A DNA stretch of 64,000 nucleotides, from contig NZ_JAPCZF010000005.1 of NCBI RefSeq assembly GCF_025938095.1, positions 124,001 through 188,000 of the forward strand, written 5' to 3'. Position numbers and translations under genes: made by a program. This DNA comes from Novosphingobium sp. JCM 18896. GTDB taxonomy: Bacteria; Pseudomonadota; Alphaproteobacteria; Sphingomonadales; Sphingomonadaceae. The notes beneath the pieces were generated by a model. The model saw only the letters and a program-made list of their open reading frames with translations, had not been told where the DNA came from and did not search any database. Shown here piece by piece: positions 8,425 through 15,946 of this stretch; positions within the stretch are counted from its first letter, which is position 1; each line of letters begins with the position of its first letter.

Positions 8425-8740
8425 CGCCGGTTTCGACCGGCTATGGTGATAAATTGCGGCGTGCAATAGGCACAGCGGACCCGGGGGCGGTACCCGGCGG
8501 CTCCACCATTATCATCCTGAACCGGGTCTTCCCGGAGGCAGGAGCCCTGTTGTCGCAGGGATAATGACGGGGCCGAACTAGGATCGACGTGTGTTGAAAA
8601 GCGGTGTTTTCACCCGGGCTGAGTAACCCGTTCAAGGCTCAAAACTCATAAGTGCCAACGACAACGAAGCACTTGCTCTCGCGGCGTAATTCTAGGGGCT
8701 AACGCCCTGAAGTTACAAAGTTAGAACACGGTTGGACCGA
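8425..8740 (+). ncRNA. ssrA: tmRNA, circularly permuted two-piece form
   Basis: The acceptor piece comes first and ends in a T-arm-like hairpin and CGGCTCCACCA (3' end at 8508). After an intervening segment of about 60 bases the coding piece begins with GGGGCCG at 8569, which pairs with CGGCTCC (one G-U) to form the acceptor stem. The tag reading frame at 8654-8689 encodes ANDNEALALAA and a TAA stop. This permuted order is established for alphaproteobacteria, where the precursor is processed into two RNAs that rescue stalled ribosomes with SmpB. The 3' limit is approximate. Confidence 0.95.
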
Positions 8741-8829
8741 CCGGGTAACAGAACGGATTCCAGCGGCCTGGGGTGGGCCGGGCAACAGAACCACCCCACT
8801 TCCTCGCGATTCGTGCTATGGGCTTCGGC

Positions 8830-9333
8830 ATGTTGCCGACCGAAACGCCCATCCTGCTGCTCACCACCGGTGGGACCATCGACAAGATCTACTTCGACGC
8901 GCTGTCCGACTACCAGGTCGGCGAGAGCGTGGTCGCGCGGCTGCTCGAGATCGGGCGTGTGCGCCGGCCGTTCCGCGTCGAGGAAATCACGCGCAAGGAC
9001 AGCCTCGAACTGACCGAGGCCGATCGCACCGCGATCCACGAGCGGATCGCGGCGGCGCGCGAGGCCCATGTCATCATCACCCACGGCACCGACACGATGA
9101 CCGAGACCGCCAAGGTCCTGGCCGACATTCCGCACAAGGTGATCGTGCTGGTCGGGGCGCTGGCGCCGGCGCGGTTCAGCGAGAGCGATGCGAGCTTCAA
9201 CCTCGGCATGGCCTTCGCCGCGGTCCAGTGCGCCGAGCCGGGGGTCTACATCGCGATGAGCGGTTCGGTGTTCCGCGCCGATCGCGTGGTCAAGGACCGC
9301 GCCAAGGGTCTGTTCGTCGCGACGGGCGACTAG
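8830..9333 (+). CDS. Single-domain asparaginase-like protein
   Basis: A 167-residue protein matching only the N-terminal domain of type I/II L-asparaginases: LLLTTGGTIDK carries the first catalytic Thr and ITHGTDTMTETA the second Thr-Asp pair. The C-terminal domain that completes the active site in classical enzymes (about 330 residues) is absent, without sign of truncation. ATG 8830 is chosen because it directly precedes the conserved strand; ATG 8818 is an alternative. Whether it hydrolyses asparagine is unknown. Confidence 0.8.
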   Translation: MLPTETPILLLTTGGTIDKIYFDALSDYQVGESVVARLLEIGRVRRPFRVEEITRKDSLELTEADRTAIHERIAAAREAHVIITHGTDTMTETAKVLADIPHKVIVLVGALAPARFSESDASFNLGMAFAAVQCAEPGVYIAMSGSVFRADRVVKDRAKGLFVATGD

Positions 9334-9578
9334 GCGGCCGTCTTCTCAGCCGCGGCGGCGTCGCGCGCCTGTTCGAACTTCAGGCAGTCGAGGATCTTGC
9401 CGCCGGCCATGAACACCGCGACGGTGCAGGCGAGGAACAGCAGCTTGCCGCCCCAGCCGGGGAACTGCTCGAGATAGGCCGAGCCACGTTCGGTCGCGCC
9501 CAGCGCCAAGGCATAGATGATCAGGAACGCCTCGACGCGCGTCTTGATCACGAACAGCCTGCCGATCTTGTTAAACAT
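9330..9578 (-). CDS. Small membrane protein, unknown function
   Basis: An 82-residue protein from ATG 9578. Two hydrophobic segments are visible (about residues 14-30 and 40-62) separated by a short loop, followed by a charged, Ala-rich tail. The family is not recognised. Its stop codon shares the palindrome CTAG with the convergent asparaginase-like gene. Confidence 0.7.
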   Translation of the reverse strand: MFNKIGRLFVIKTRVEAFLIIYALALGATERGSAYLEQFPGWGGKLLFLACTVAVFMAGGKILDCLKFEQARDAAAAEKTAA

Positions 9579-9828
9579 CGTATTCCCTTCGCGGGCTCCA
9601 GTAGCAATCACCATGCCAGAGGCCGAAATCCGCGCAAGAGCGTGGTTAACCCCGCGCTAACTGTAAATTCGCCCGACGCTGGGGCGGGGGAGCGCCGGCC
9701 ATTTTGGTCAGGTTGCCAAGCCTGCGGGCATGGGCCATAGGCCCGGCGTTCCTTCCCCAGGGATTTCGGCAGATTCCCGGTCGCCCCGCGAGCCAGCGGC
9801 AGCGGCCCAAGCATGGTGAGTGAGGCAA

Positions 9829-11940
9829 ATGACGGACAGGATCGATCGCGCGGGGCTTCAGGTCGACGCGAAGCTGGCGCAGTTCATCGAGGGGGAGGTG
9901 CTCGCACCGATCGGCAAGCCGGCCGACGCCTTCTGGCAGGGCTTCGCCGCGCTGCTCGCAGAGTTCGCACCGAAGAACCGCGCGCTGCTCGCCAAGCGTG
10001 ACGATCTCCAGGCGCAGATCGACGCCTGGCACACCGCGCGCGCGGGCAAGCCGCTCGACGCCGCCGAATACCGCGCGTTCCTGGCCGAGATCGGCTACCT
10101 CGTGCCCGAGCCCGAGGCTTTCACCGTCACCACGCAGAACGTCGATGACGAGATCGCGGTCCTCGCCGGTCCGCAGCTCGTCGTCCCCGTGCTCAACGCG
10201 CGCTTCCTGCTCAACGCCGCCAATGCGCGCTGGGGCAGCCTCTACGACGCCTATTACGGCACCGACGCACTCGACGCCCCCGCGGCCAAGCCCGGAGGCT
10301 ATGACGCCGAACGCGGCGCCGCGGTGATCCGCGCCGGCCGCGCCTTCCTCGATCGCGCCGTGCCGCTGGCTTCGGGCTCCTGGTCGAACTGGGACGGCGC
10401 CGGCGATCCGCCGCTGGCCCACGCCAGCCAGCTGGTTGGCCGTAAGGATGGTGGCCTGCTGCTCCAGCACAACGGCCTGCATATCGAGCTCGTGCTCGAT
10501 CGCTCGCACTCGGTCGGCGCGACCGACGTCGCCGGCATCGCCGACATCGTGCTCGAATCGGCGCTGACGACGATCGTCGACCTCGAGGATTCGGTCGCGG
10601 CGGTCGACGCCGAGGACAAGCTGGCGGCCTATCGCAACTGGCTCGGCGTGATCCGCGGCGACCTGACCGACACTTTCGAGAAGGGCGGCAAGAGCCTGAC
10701 CCGCGCGCTCGAGCCGAACCGCGAATGGACCGGCGCCGAGGGCCAGTTCGCTCTGCCCGGCCGCAGCATGCTGTTCGTGCGCAACGTCGGCCATCTGATG
10801 ACCAACCCGGCGATCCTGCTCGCCGACGGCAGTGAGATCCCCGAGGGAATCATGGACGCGGTGATCACCAGCGCCATCTCGACCCAGGACGTCAAGGGTC
10901 TCGGCCAGTTCGGCAACAGCCGCACCGGCTCGATCTACATCGTCAAGCCGAAGATGCATGGCCCTGAGGAGTGCGGTTTCACCAACAGCTTGTTCGATGC
11001 TGTTGAGGATCTGCTCGAACTGCCGCGCCACACCGTCAAGGTCGGTGTCATGGACGAGGAGCGCCGCACCAGCGTCAATCTCGGCGCCTGCATCCACGCG
11101 GTGAAGGACCGCATCGTCTTCATCAATACCGGCTTCCTCGATCGCACCGGCGACGAAATCCACACCTCGATGCGCGCAGGTCCGATGATCCGCAAGAACG
11201 ACATCAAGGGCTCGAAGTGGATTGGCTGCTACGAAAAGCGTAACGTTGCCATTGGTTTGAAGCATGGTCTTTCGGGTCGGGCTCAAATCGGCAAGGGCAT
11301 GTGGGCCGCGCCCGACCGCATGGGCGCGATGATGGCCGAGAAGACCGTCCACCCCAAGGCCGGCGCCAACACCGCCTGGGTGCCTTCGCCGACTGCGGCG
11401 ACGCTCCACGCCATGCACTACCACGACATCGACGTGTTCGACGTCCAGAAGGAACTCGCCGGCCAGCCCGTCCCGGGGCTCGACGACCTGCTGACGATCC
11501 CGCTCGCCCAGGGCACCAACTGGTCCGAGCAGGAGATCCGCGAGGAGCTCGACAACAATGCGCAGGGCCTGCTCGGCTACGTCGTGCGCTGGATCGACCA
11601 GGGCGTCGGCTGCTCGAAGGTGCCCGACATCAACGACGTCGGCCTGATGGAAGACCGTGCGACCCTGCGCATCTCGAGCCAGCATATGGCCAACTGGCTG
11701 CTCCACGGCGTCTGCACCAAGGAGCAGGTTATGGACTCGCTCCAGCGCATGGCCGCCAAGGTCGACGCGCAGAACGCGAGCGATGCGCTCTACGAGCCGA
11801 TGGCGGGCAACTGGGAGACCAGCCTGGCCTTCCAGGCGGCCTGCGATCTCGTGTTCAAGGGCGTCGAGCAGCCCAATGGCTATACCGAGCCGCTGCTCCA
11901 CGCCTGGCGTCAGAAGAAGAAGGCTGCCGCGGCGGCCTGA
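9829..11940 (+). CDS. glcB: Malate synthase G
   Basis: A 703-residue protein, close to the usual length of about 720. It condenses glyoxylate with acetyl-CoA to malate in the glyoxylate and glycolate pathways. Characteristic segments are VDLEDSVAAVDAEDK, MDEERRTSVNL, GFLDRTGDEIHTSM, MRAGPMIRK and a PSPTAATLHAMHYH region. ATG 9829 is used rather than GTG 9820 because the family N-terminus (DRIDRAGLQV) starts there. No isocitrate lyase gene is nearby. Confidence 0.95.
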   Translation: MTDRIDRAGLQVDAKLAQFIEGEVLAPIGKPADAFWQGFAALLAEFAPKNRALLAKRDDLQAQIDAWHTARAGKPLDAAEYRAFLAEIGYLVPEPEAFTVTTQNVDDEIAVLAGPQLVVPVLNARFLLNAANARWGSLYDAYYGTDALDAPAAKPGGYDAERGAAVIRAGRAFLDRAVPLASGSWSNWDGAGDPPLAHASQLVGRKDGGLLLQHNGLHIELVLDRSHSVGATDVAGIADIVLESALTTIVDLEDSVAAVDAEDKLAAYRNWLGVIRGDLTDTFEKGGKSLTRALEPNREWTGAEGQFALPGRSMLFVRNVGHLMTNPAILLADGSEIPEGIMDAVITSAISTQDVKGLGQFGNSRTGSIYIVKPKMHGPEECGFTNSLFDAVEDLLELPRHTVKVGVMDEERRTSVNLGACIHAVKDRIVFINTGFLDRTGDEIHTSMRAGPMIRKNDIKGSKWIGCYEKRNVAIGLKHGLSGRAQIGKGMWAAPDRMGAMMAEKTVHPKAGANTAWVPSPTAATLHAMHYHDIDVFDVQKELAGQPVPGLDDLLTIPLAQGTNWSEQEIREELDNNAQGLLGYVVRWIDQGVGCSKVPDINDVGLMEDRATLRISSQHMANWLLHGVCTKEQVMDSLQRMAAKVDAQNASDALYEPMAGNWETSLAFQAACDLVFKGVEQPNGYTEPLLHAWRQKKKAAAAA

Positions 11941-12006
11941 GGCGATCGGCGTCCCCGTTTCGGCGGGGACGCGGACCCCGCGGCGGCCTTGGGGCGCTAT
12001 CGCAGC

Positions 12007-12281
12007 ATGATCGCGCGCATTATCCGCATCGAAGGCAAGGTCCAGGGCGTGTTCTTCCGCGACTGGACGGTCGAGACCGCGCGCGCGATCGGTATTTCGG
12101 GTTGGGTGGCAACCGCCGCGATGGCGCGGTCGAGGTGCTGGCCATCGGCCTGCCCGAGGCCGTAGAGGATCTGATCGCCCGGCTGCACCAGGGATCGCCG
12201 GCTTCGCGCGTGGCGCGAGTCTCGGTCGCGGAAGCGGCGCTCGAGGCGGTCGACGGCTTCAGTCGCGCGCCGACCGCCTGA
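12007..12281 (+). pseudogene. Acylphosphatase, interrupted by a one-base frameshift
   Basis: From ATG 12007 the first frame reads MIARIIRIEGKVQGVFFRD, the acylphosphatase N-terminus with its catalytic Arg in GVFFR, and goes on to GISGWV. At about 12108 the frame breaks. The continuation NRRDGAVEVLAIGLPEA runs in another frame to the stop at 12279-12281. A single missing base (GTG-GC-AAC in place of GTG-nGC-AAC) explains everything, and about 90 residues result when it is restored. Either the gene is decayed or the base is a sequencing error. The break removes the conserved Asn region from the first frame. Confidence 0.8.
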
Positions 12282-12290
12282 GCGGGCGGG

Positions 12291-12488
12291 TCAGCCCGCG
12301 GTCTTGGCGCTCTTGCGCGGTTTGGCGCGCTTGGGCGGCGCCGCGCTCTCGCGCGCAGGCGACAGTTCGCCGGCGGCACCTTCCTCGGGCGCGACGAAAA
12401 CGTCCTCGCCCTTGGTCTTCTTGCCGATCGAATACTTGTAGATGACGTAGGCGGATGCCCCGGCCAGGGTCCAACGCAACAGCTTCAT
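12291..12488 (-). CDS. Small membrane-anchored protein, unknown
   Basis: A 65-residue protein with an N-terminal hydrophobic stretch (LLRWTLAGASAYVIYKYSIG), a short acidic middle and a very basic Lys/Pro-rich tail. A clear AGGAG precedes the ATG. It lies downstream of rsmA on the same strand (56 bases), so it may be the tail of that operon. No family recognised. Confidence 0.65.
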   Translation of the reverse strand: MKLLRWTLAGASAYVIYKYSIGKKTKGEDVFVAPEEGAAGELSPARESAAPPKRAKPRKSAKTAG

Positions 12489-12544
12489 CCGGTATCTCCT
12501 AAGTCTGTCGGAACGCATGCAGGGGGAGGGCGTTCCGGGATACT

Positions 12545-13366
12545 CTACAATTCGCCAGCCAGGCTGACGAATTCCGTGACGCTCAAGGTCTCGGCGCGCC
12601 GCTGGGGATCGATCCCCAGGCGGTCGAGCGCCTCTAGCGCCCCCGGCAGGCCTTTCAAGCTCTGGCGCAGCATTTTCCGCCGTTGTCCGAAGGCGGCTTC
12701 GGTGACCCGTTCGAGAACCCGGGCGGAAACGCCCTCGGGCATCGCGCCGGGCACGACGTGGACGATCGCCGACATGACCTTGGGCGGCGGGGTGAAGGCG
12801 CTGCGGTGGACCTTCATCGCGATCTTGGCCTGGGCGCGCCACTGCGCGAGCACGGCGAGGCGGCCGTATTCGGAGGTTCCCGGGACACCGACGATGCGGC
12901 GGGCGACCTCTTCCTGGAACATCAGGGTCAGCGAGGACCACTGCGGCGGCCAAGCTTCGCCCGAAAGCCAGCCCGTAAACAGAGCTGTGCCCACGTTGTA
13001 AGGAAGGTTCGCAACGATATGATAAGGCTCGGAAAAGAGATCGGCCGGCGCGACCTTCATCGCGTCGCCCTCGATCACCTTCAACTGGCCCGGAAAGGCA
13101 TCGCCCAGTTCGGCCAGCGCGGGCAGGCAGCGGCGATCCATCTCGATCGCGGTCACCCGCGCGCCGGCGCGGAGCAGGGCGCGGGTCAGGCCGCCGGGGC
13201 CGGGGCCGACCTCGAGCACGGCCTTGTCCTTGAGATTGCCGGGAATCCGGGCGATCCGGTCGAGCAACTGCTCGTCGAGCAGGAAGTTCTGGCCGAGCGC
13301 CTTGCTGGCCTGGAGGCCGTGACGCGCGATGACCTCGCGGATCGGCGGGAGATCGGGCAGGCTCAT
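12545..13366 (-). CDS. rsmA: 16S rRNA dimethyladenosine transferase
   Basis: A 273-residue KsgA/RsmA protein that dimethylates two adjacent adenosines in the 3'-terminal helix of 16S rRNA using S-adenosylmethionine. Visible are KALGQNFLLD, the SAM-binding VLEVGPGPGGLT, the acidic AIEMD and the catalytic NLPYNVGTAL. ATG 13366 overlaps the pdxA stop (ATGA), and the order lptD-surA-pdxA-rsmA is conserved among proteobacteria. Confidence 0.95.
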   Translation of the reverse strand: MSLPDLPPIREVIARHGLQASKALGQNFLLDEQLLDRIARIPGNLKDKAVLEVGPGPGGLTRALLRAGARVTAIEMDRRCLPALAELGDAFPGQLKVIEGDAMKVAPADLFSEPYHIVANLPYNVGTALFTGWLSGEAWPPQWSSLTLMFQEEVARRIVGVPGTSEYGRLAVLAQWRAQAKIAMKVHRSAFTPPPKVMSAIVHVVPGAMPEGVSARVLERVTEAAFGQRRKMLRQSLKGLPGALEALDRLGIDPQRRAETLSVTEFVSLAGEL

Positions 13367-14394
13367 GCCGTCATGGTCCGGCGGGCCGCGCATTCGCCGG
13401 CCATGCGCAGCGCCGCGATCGTCGCGCCGGGGTGGGCGAGGCGCTTGCCGGCGATGCCGAAGGCGGTGCCGTGGTCGGGCGAGGTGCGGATGATCGGCAG
13501 GCCCAGGGTGACGTTGACGCCGTTATCGAAATCGAGTGCTTTCAAGGGGATGAGGGCCTGATCGTGGTACATGCACAAGGCAACGTCATAGTCGCCGCGG
13601 GCGTGCGGAGCGAACATCGCGTCGGCCGGGTGGGGGCCGGTGACGGCGAGACCCGCGGCCTGGAGTGCGGCCACGGCGGGGGCGATGATCCGCGCTTCCT
13701 CATCGCCGAAACGGCCGTCCTCGCCGGCATGAGGGTTCAGCGCGGCGAGCGCGAGGCGCGGATTTGACAGCCCGAAATCGCGCCGCATTGCGGCCGCAAC
13801 GATGGTGCAACGCCGCTGGATCAGCGCGGCGCTGAGCGCGGCTGGAACTTCGGCGAGCGCGATGTGGACGGTCAGCGGCACGGCCCGCAGATTCGGCCCC
13901 GCGAGCATCATCACCGCGTCCTGAGGTGCCACCCCGCTGGCCGCCGCGACGAACTCGGTCTGGCCGGGATGGTCGAAGCCCACTTCGGCGAGGCGCGACT
14001 TGGCGATCGGGCCGGTGACCACCGCGCCGGCCTGACCGGAGACCGCGAGGCGCGCGGCTTCGGTCAGCGAGGCGAGCGCGAGTTCGGCGCCCGCGCGGTC
14101 GGGCTGGCCGGGCTTGTAGGAACCGTCGGCCCCCTTCGTCCCGGGAAGGTCGAGCACGGGCAGGGCGCGCGCGAAGACTTCCGCGGCCTGCGCCGGATCG
14201 GTGATGCGCTCCACCGGGGCTTCGATACCGCGGATCGCCGCCGCCTCGGCGAGGACCATGGCGCCACCGACCGCGAAGAAGGGCACGAGCCCTTCCTCGG
14301 CGCGGCGGGTCCAGGCCTCGACGAACAGTTCGGGGCCGACCCCGGCGGGGTCACCCAGCGATGCTGCCAGCGGTAACAGGGCCGGCGCGGTCAT
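13363..14394 (-). CDS. pdxA: 4-hydroxythreonine-4-phosphate dehydrogenase
   Basis: A 343-residue PdxA, an NAD-dependent enzyme of pyridoxal phosphate synthesis. Metal-binding histidines are visible in HPGQTEF, NPHAGEDGRFG and YHDQALIP, and the N-terminal GDPAGVGPEL is family-typical. It starts ten bases after surA stops and is translationally coupled to rsmA. Confidence 0.95.
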   Translation of the reverse strand: MTAPALLPLAASLGDPAGVGPELFVEAWTRRAEEGLVPFFAVGGAMVLAEAAAIRGIEAPVERITDPAQAAEVFARALPVLDLPGTKGADGSYKPGQPDRAGAELALASLTEAARLAVSGQAGAVVTGPIAKSRLAEVGFDHPGQTEFVAAASGVAPQDAVMMLAGPNLRAVPLTVHIALAEVPAALSAALIQRRCTIVAAAMRRDFGLSNPRLALAALNPHAGEDGRFGDEEARIIAPAVAALQAAGLAVTGPHPADAMFAPHARGDYDVALCMYHDQALIPLKALDFDNGVNVTLGLPIIRTSPDHGTAFGIAGKRLAHPGATIAALRMAGECAARRTMTA

Positions 14395-14404
14395 CCGCGC
14401 ACCA

Positions 14405-15793
14405 TCAGTTGTAGTCGATGATCGCGTCGCGGCGGAGGTCGCGCAGATACATCTGCGCGCGCTTGTTGACGCGCTCGTCTTCCATCTGCGCCATGACCTG
14501 GTCGAAGTTCAGCGCGTTGTTGGTCTGCGGATCGTCGCGGCCGCAGAGCATCAGCACGCGCACGCCGTCCTGGATCGAGCCGAACGGCGGCGAGGTCTCG
14601 CCCACGGCCATGCTCAGCACCGCATCCTGCAGCGGCCCGGGCAGATCGCGCGCGCGGATCTGGTCGTTGGCGACGACCTGCGCGCCGAGCCCGCGCGCGA
14701 CGTCGTCGACCGCGCCGCAACCGCGGGCTTCCTTCATCTTGGTCGCGAATTCGCCGGCCTTCTTGGTGGCATCGGCCTGGGTCGTGCCCGCGGGGAAGTT
14801 GATCGAGATCTGCTTGAGCGCGAGCACCGCGTCGCGCGGATCGGCGGTCAGCACCTGGCGCTTGTCGATCAGGTAGACGATCGAGAAGCCGCCGGGCACC
14901 TCGATCGGGCCGACCAGCTGGCCGGGCTGCAGTTCGCGCGAGGCGGCGGCGAGTTCGCCGGGAAGCTGGCTGAGCCGGATCCAGCCGAGATCGCCACCGA
15001 CGGCGGCGGTCGAAGCCTGCGAATACTGGCGCGCATAGGCAACGAAGGAGCCGCCCTGCTTGAGCTGGTCGACGATACGCTTGGCGTTCTCGTAGACCTG
15101 CTGCTTGGCGTCGGGCGCGGCCGCGAGATAGATCTCGCCGATCCGGTATTCCTCGGTGCCCTTGTCCTGCTGCTGGCGCGCGATGACTTCCTTCACCTCC
15201 TCCTCGGAGACGTTGATGAAGGGCTGGACGTTGCGGCGCAGCAGGCGCTGCCACGACAGTTCGCCGCGGATCTGGCGCTTGAGCGAGGCCGGCGACGAGC
15301 CGACGCGCGCGAGATAGGCGTCCATCGCGGTGATGTTCTGGTTGAAGTTCTGCTGGGCGACGCGCGCATAGGTCTGGTCGACCTCGGCCTCGTCGATCGT
15401 GATGTCGGAAGCCTTGGCTTCCTGGATCTGCAGGGTCTCGTCGATGAGGTTGCGCAGCACCTGCATGCGCAGGCGCTCCTTTTCCTCGTCGCTGATCTTG
15501 CCCTCGTTCGCCGCGAGGATCAGCGCCAGGCGCTGGTCGACGTCGGTGCCGGTGATGATGTCGCCGTTCACCAGCGCGGTCGCACGGCGCATGTTGGGAT
15601 CGTTCTTGCCGAAGATGGTCACGCCTTCGGGGATCGAGATCGTGCCCTGCGCGTCGGAGGGCTCGCCCGCCGGATTGCTGGGACCGGCAGGATCGATCTG
15701 CTGCGCAGGGGCGGCGATCGCCATGCCCAGCGCGGTCAGTCCGAGGGCGGCAAGCCAGCCGTGCTTCAATGTCGTGCGAATAGTCGTATCCAC
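14405..15793 (-). CDS. surA: Periplasmic peptidyl-prolyl isomerase, SurA family
   Basis: About 462 residues from GTG 15793, chosen because it gives a signal peptide (GWLAALGLTALGMAIAAPAQQ) and no ATG is in frame. An N-terminal SurA domain (EGVTIFGKNDPNMR, then LVNGDIITGTDVDQRL) is followed by a parvulin (PpiC) domain with GGDLGWIRLSQLPGEL and GPIEVPGGFSIVYLI. The protein chaperones outer-membrane proteins, which fits the preceding lptD. The start position is uncertain. Confidence 0.9.
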   Translation of the reverse strand: MDTTIRTTLKHGWLAALGLTALGMAIAAPAQQIDPAGPSNPAGEPSDAQGTISIPEGVTIFGKNDPNMRRATALVNGDIITGTDVDQRLALILAANEGKISDEEKERLRMQVLRNLIDETLQIQEAKASDITIDEAEVDQTYARVAQQNFNQNITAMDAYLARVGSSPASLKRQIRGELSWQRLLRRNVQPFINVSEEEVKEVIARQQQDKGTEEYRIGEIYLAAAPDAKQQVYENAKRIVDQLKQGGSFVAYARQYSQASTAAVGGDLGWIRLSQLPGELAAASRELQPGQLVGPIEVPGGFSIVYLIDKRQVLTADPRDAVLALKQISINFPAGTTQADATKKAGEFATKMKEARGCGAVDDVARGLGAQVVANDQIRARDLPGPLQDAVLSMAVGETSPPFGSIQDGVRVLMLCGRDDPQTNNALNFDQVMAQMEDERVNKRAQMYLRDLRRDAIIDYN

Positions 15794-15946
15794 CGTATCG
15801 TTGATCCCATCCCGCGAGCGCGGCCTAGGCCGGCGCTTTGCCGCGGTCCGGCTTAACCAAAACTGAGTGAGCCGGATAGGGTGTTTGGGGGAAGGGGACA
15901 AGCGCCGGCAGAGCGCCGTCCCCGCGTGGCTTGCCGGTGGCCGGGA

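Noticed and set aside
8441..8635. Small minus-strand protein gene across the tmRNA
   Set aside because: It lies inside the structured ssrA gene and has no ribosome-binding site or similarity.
9646..11901. Very long open frame on the minus strand opposite malate synthase
   Set aside because: A high-GC mirror of the real gene: His/Arg/Asp/Gly-rich, no domain, no ribosome-binding site. The plus strand has full family identity.
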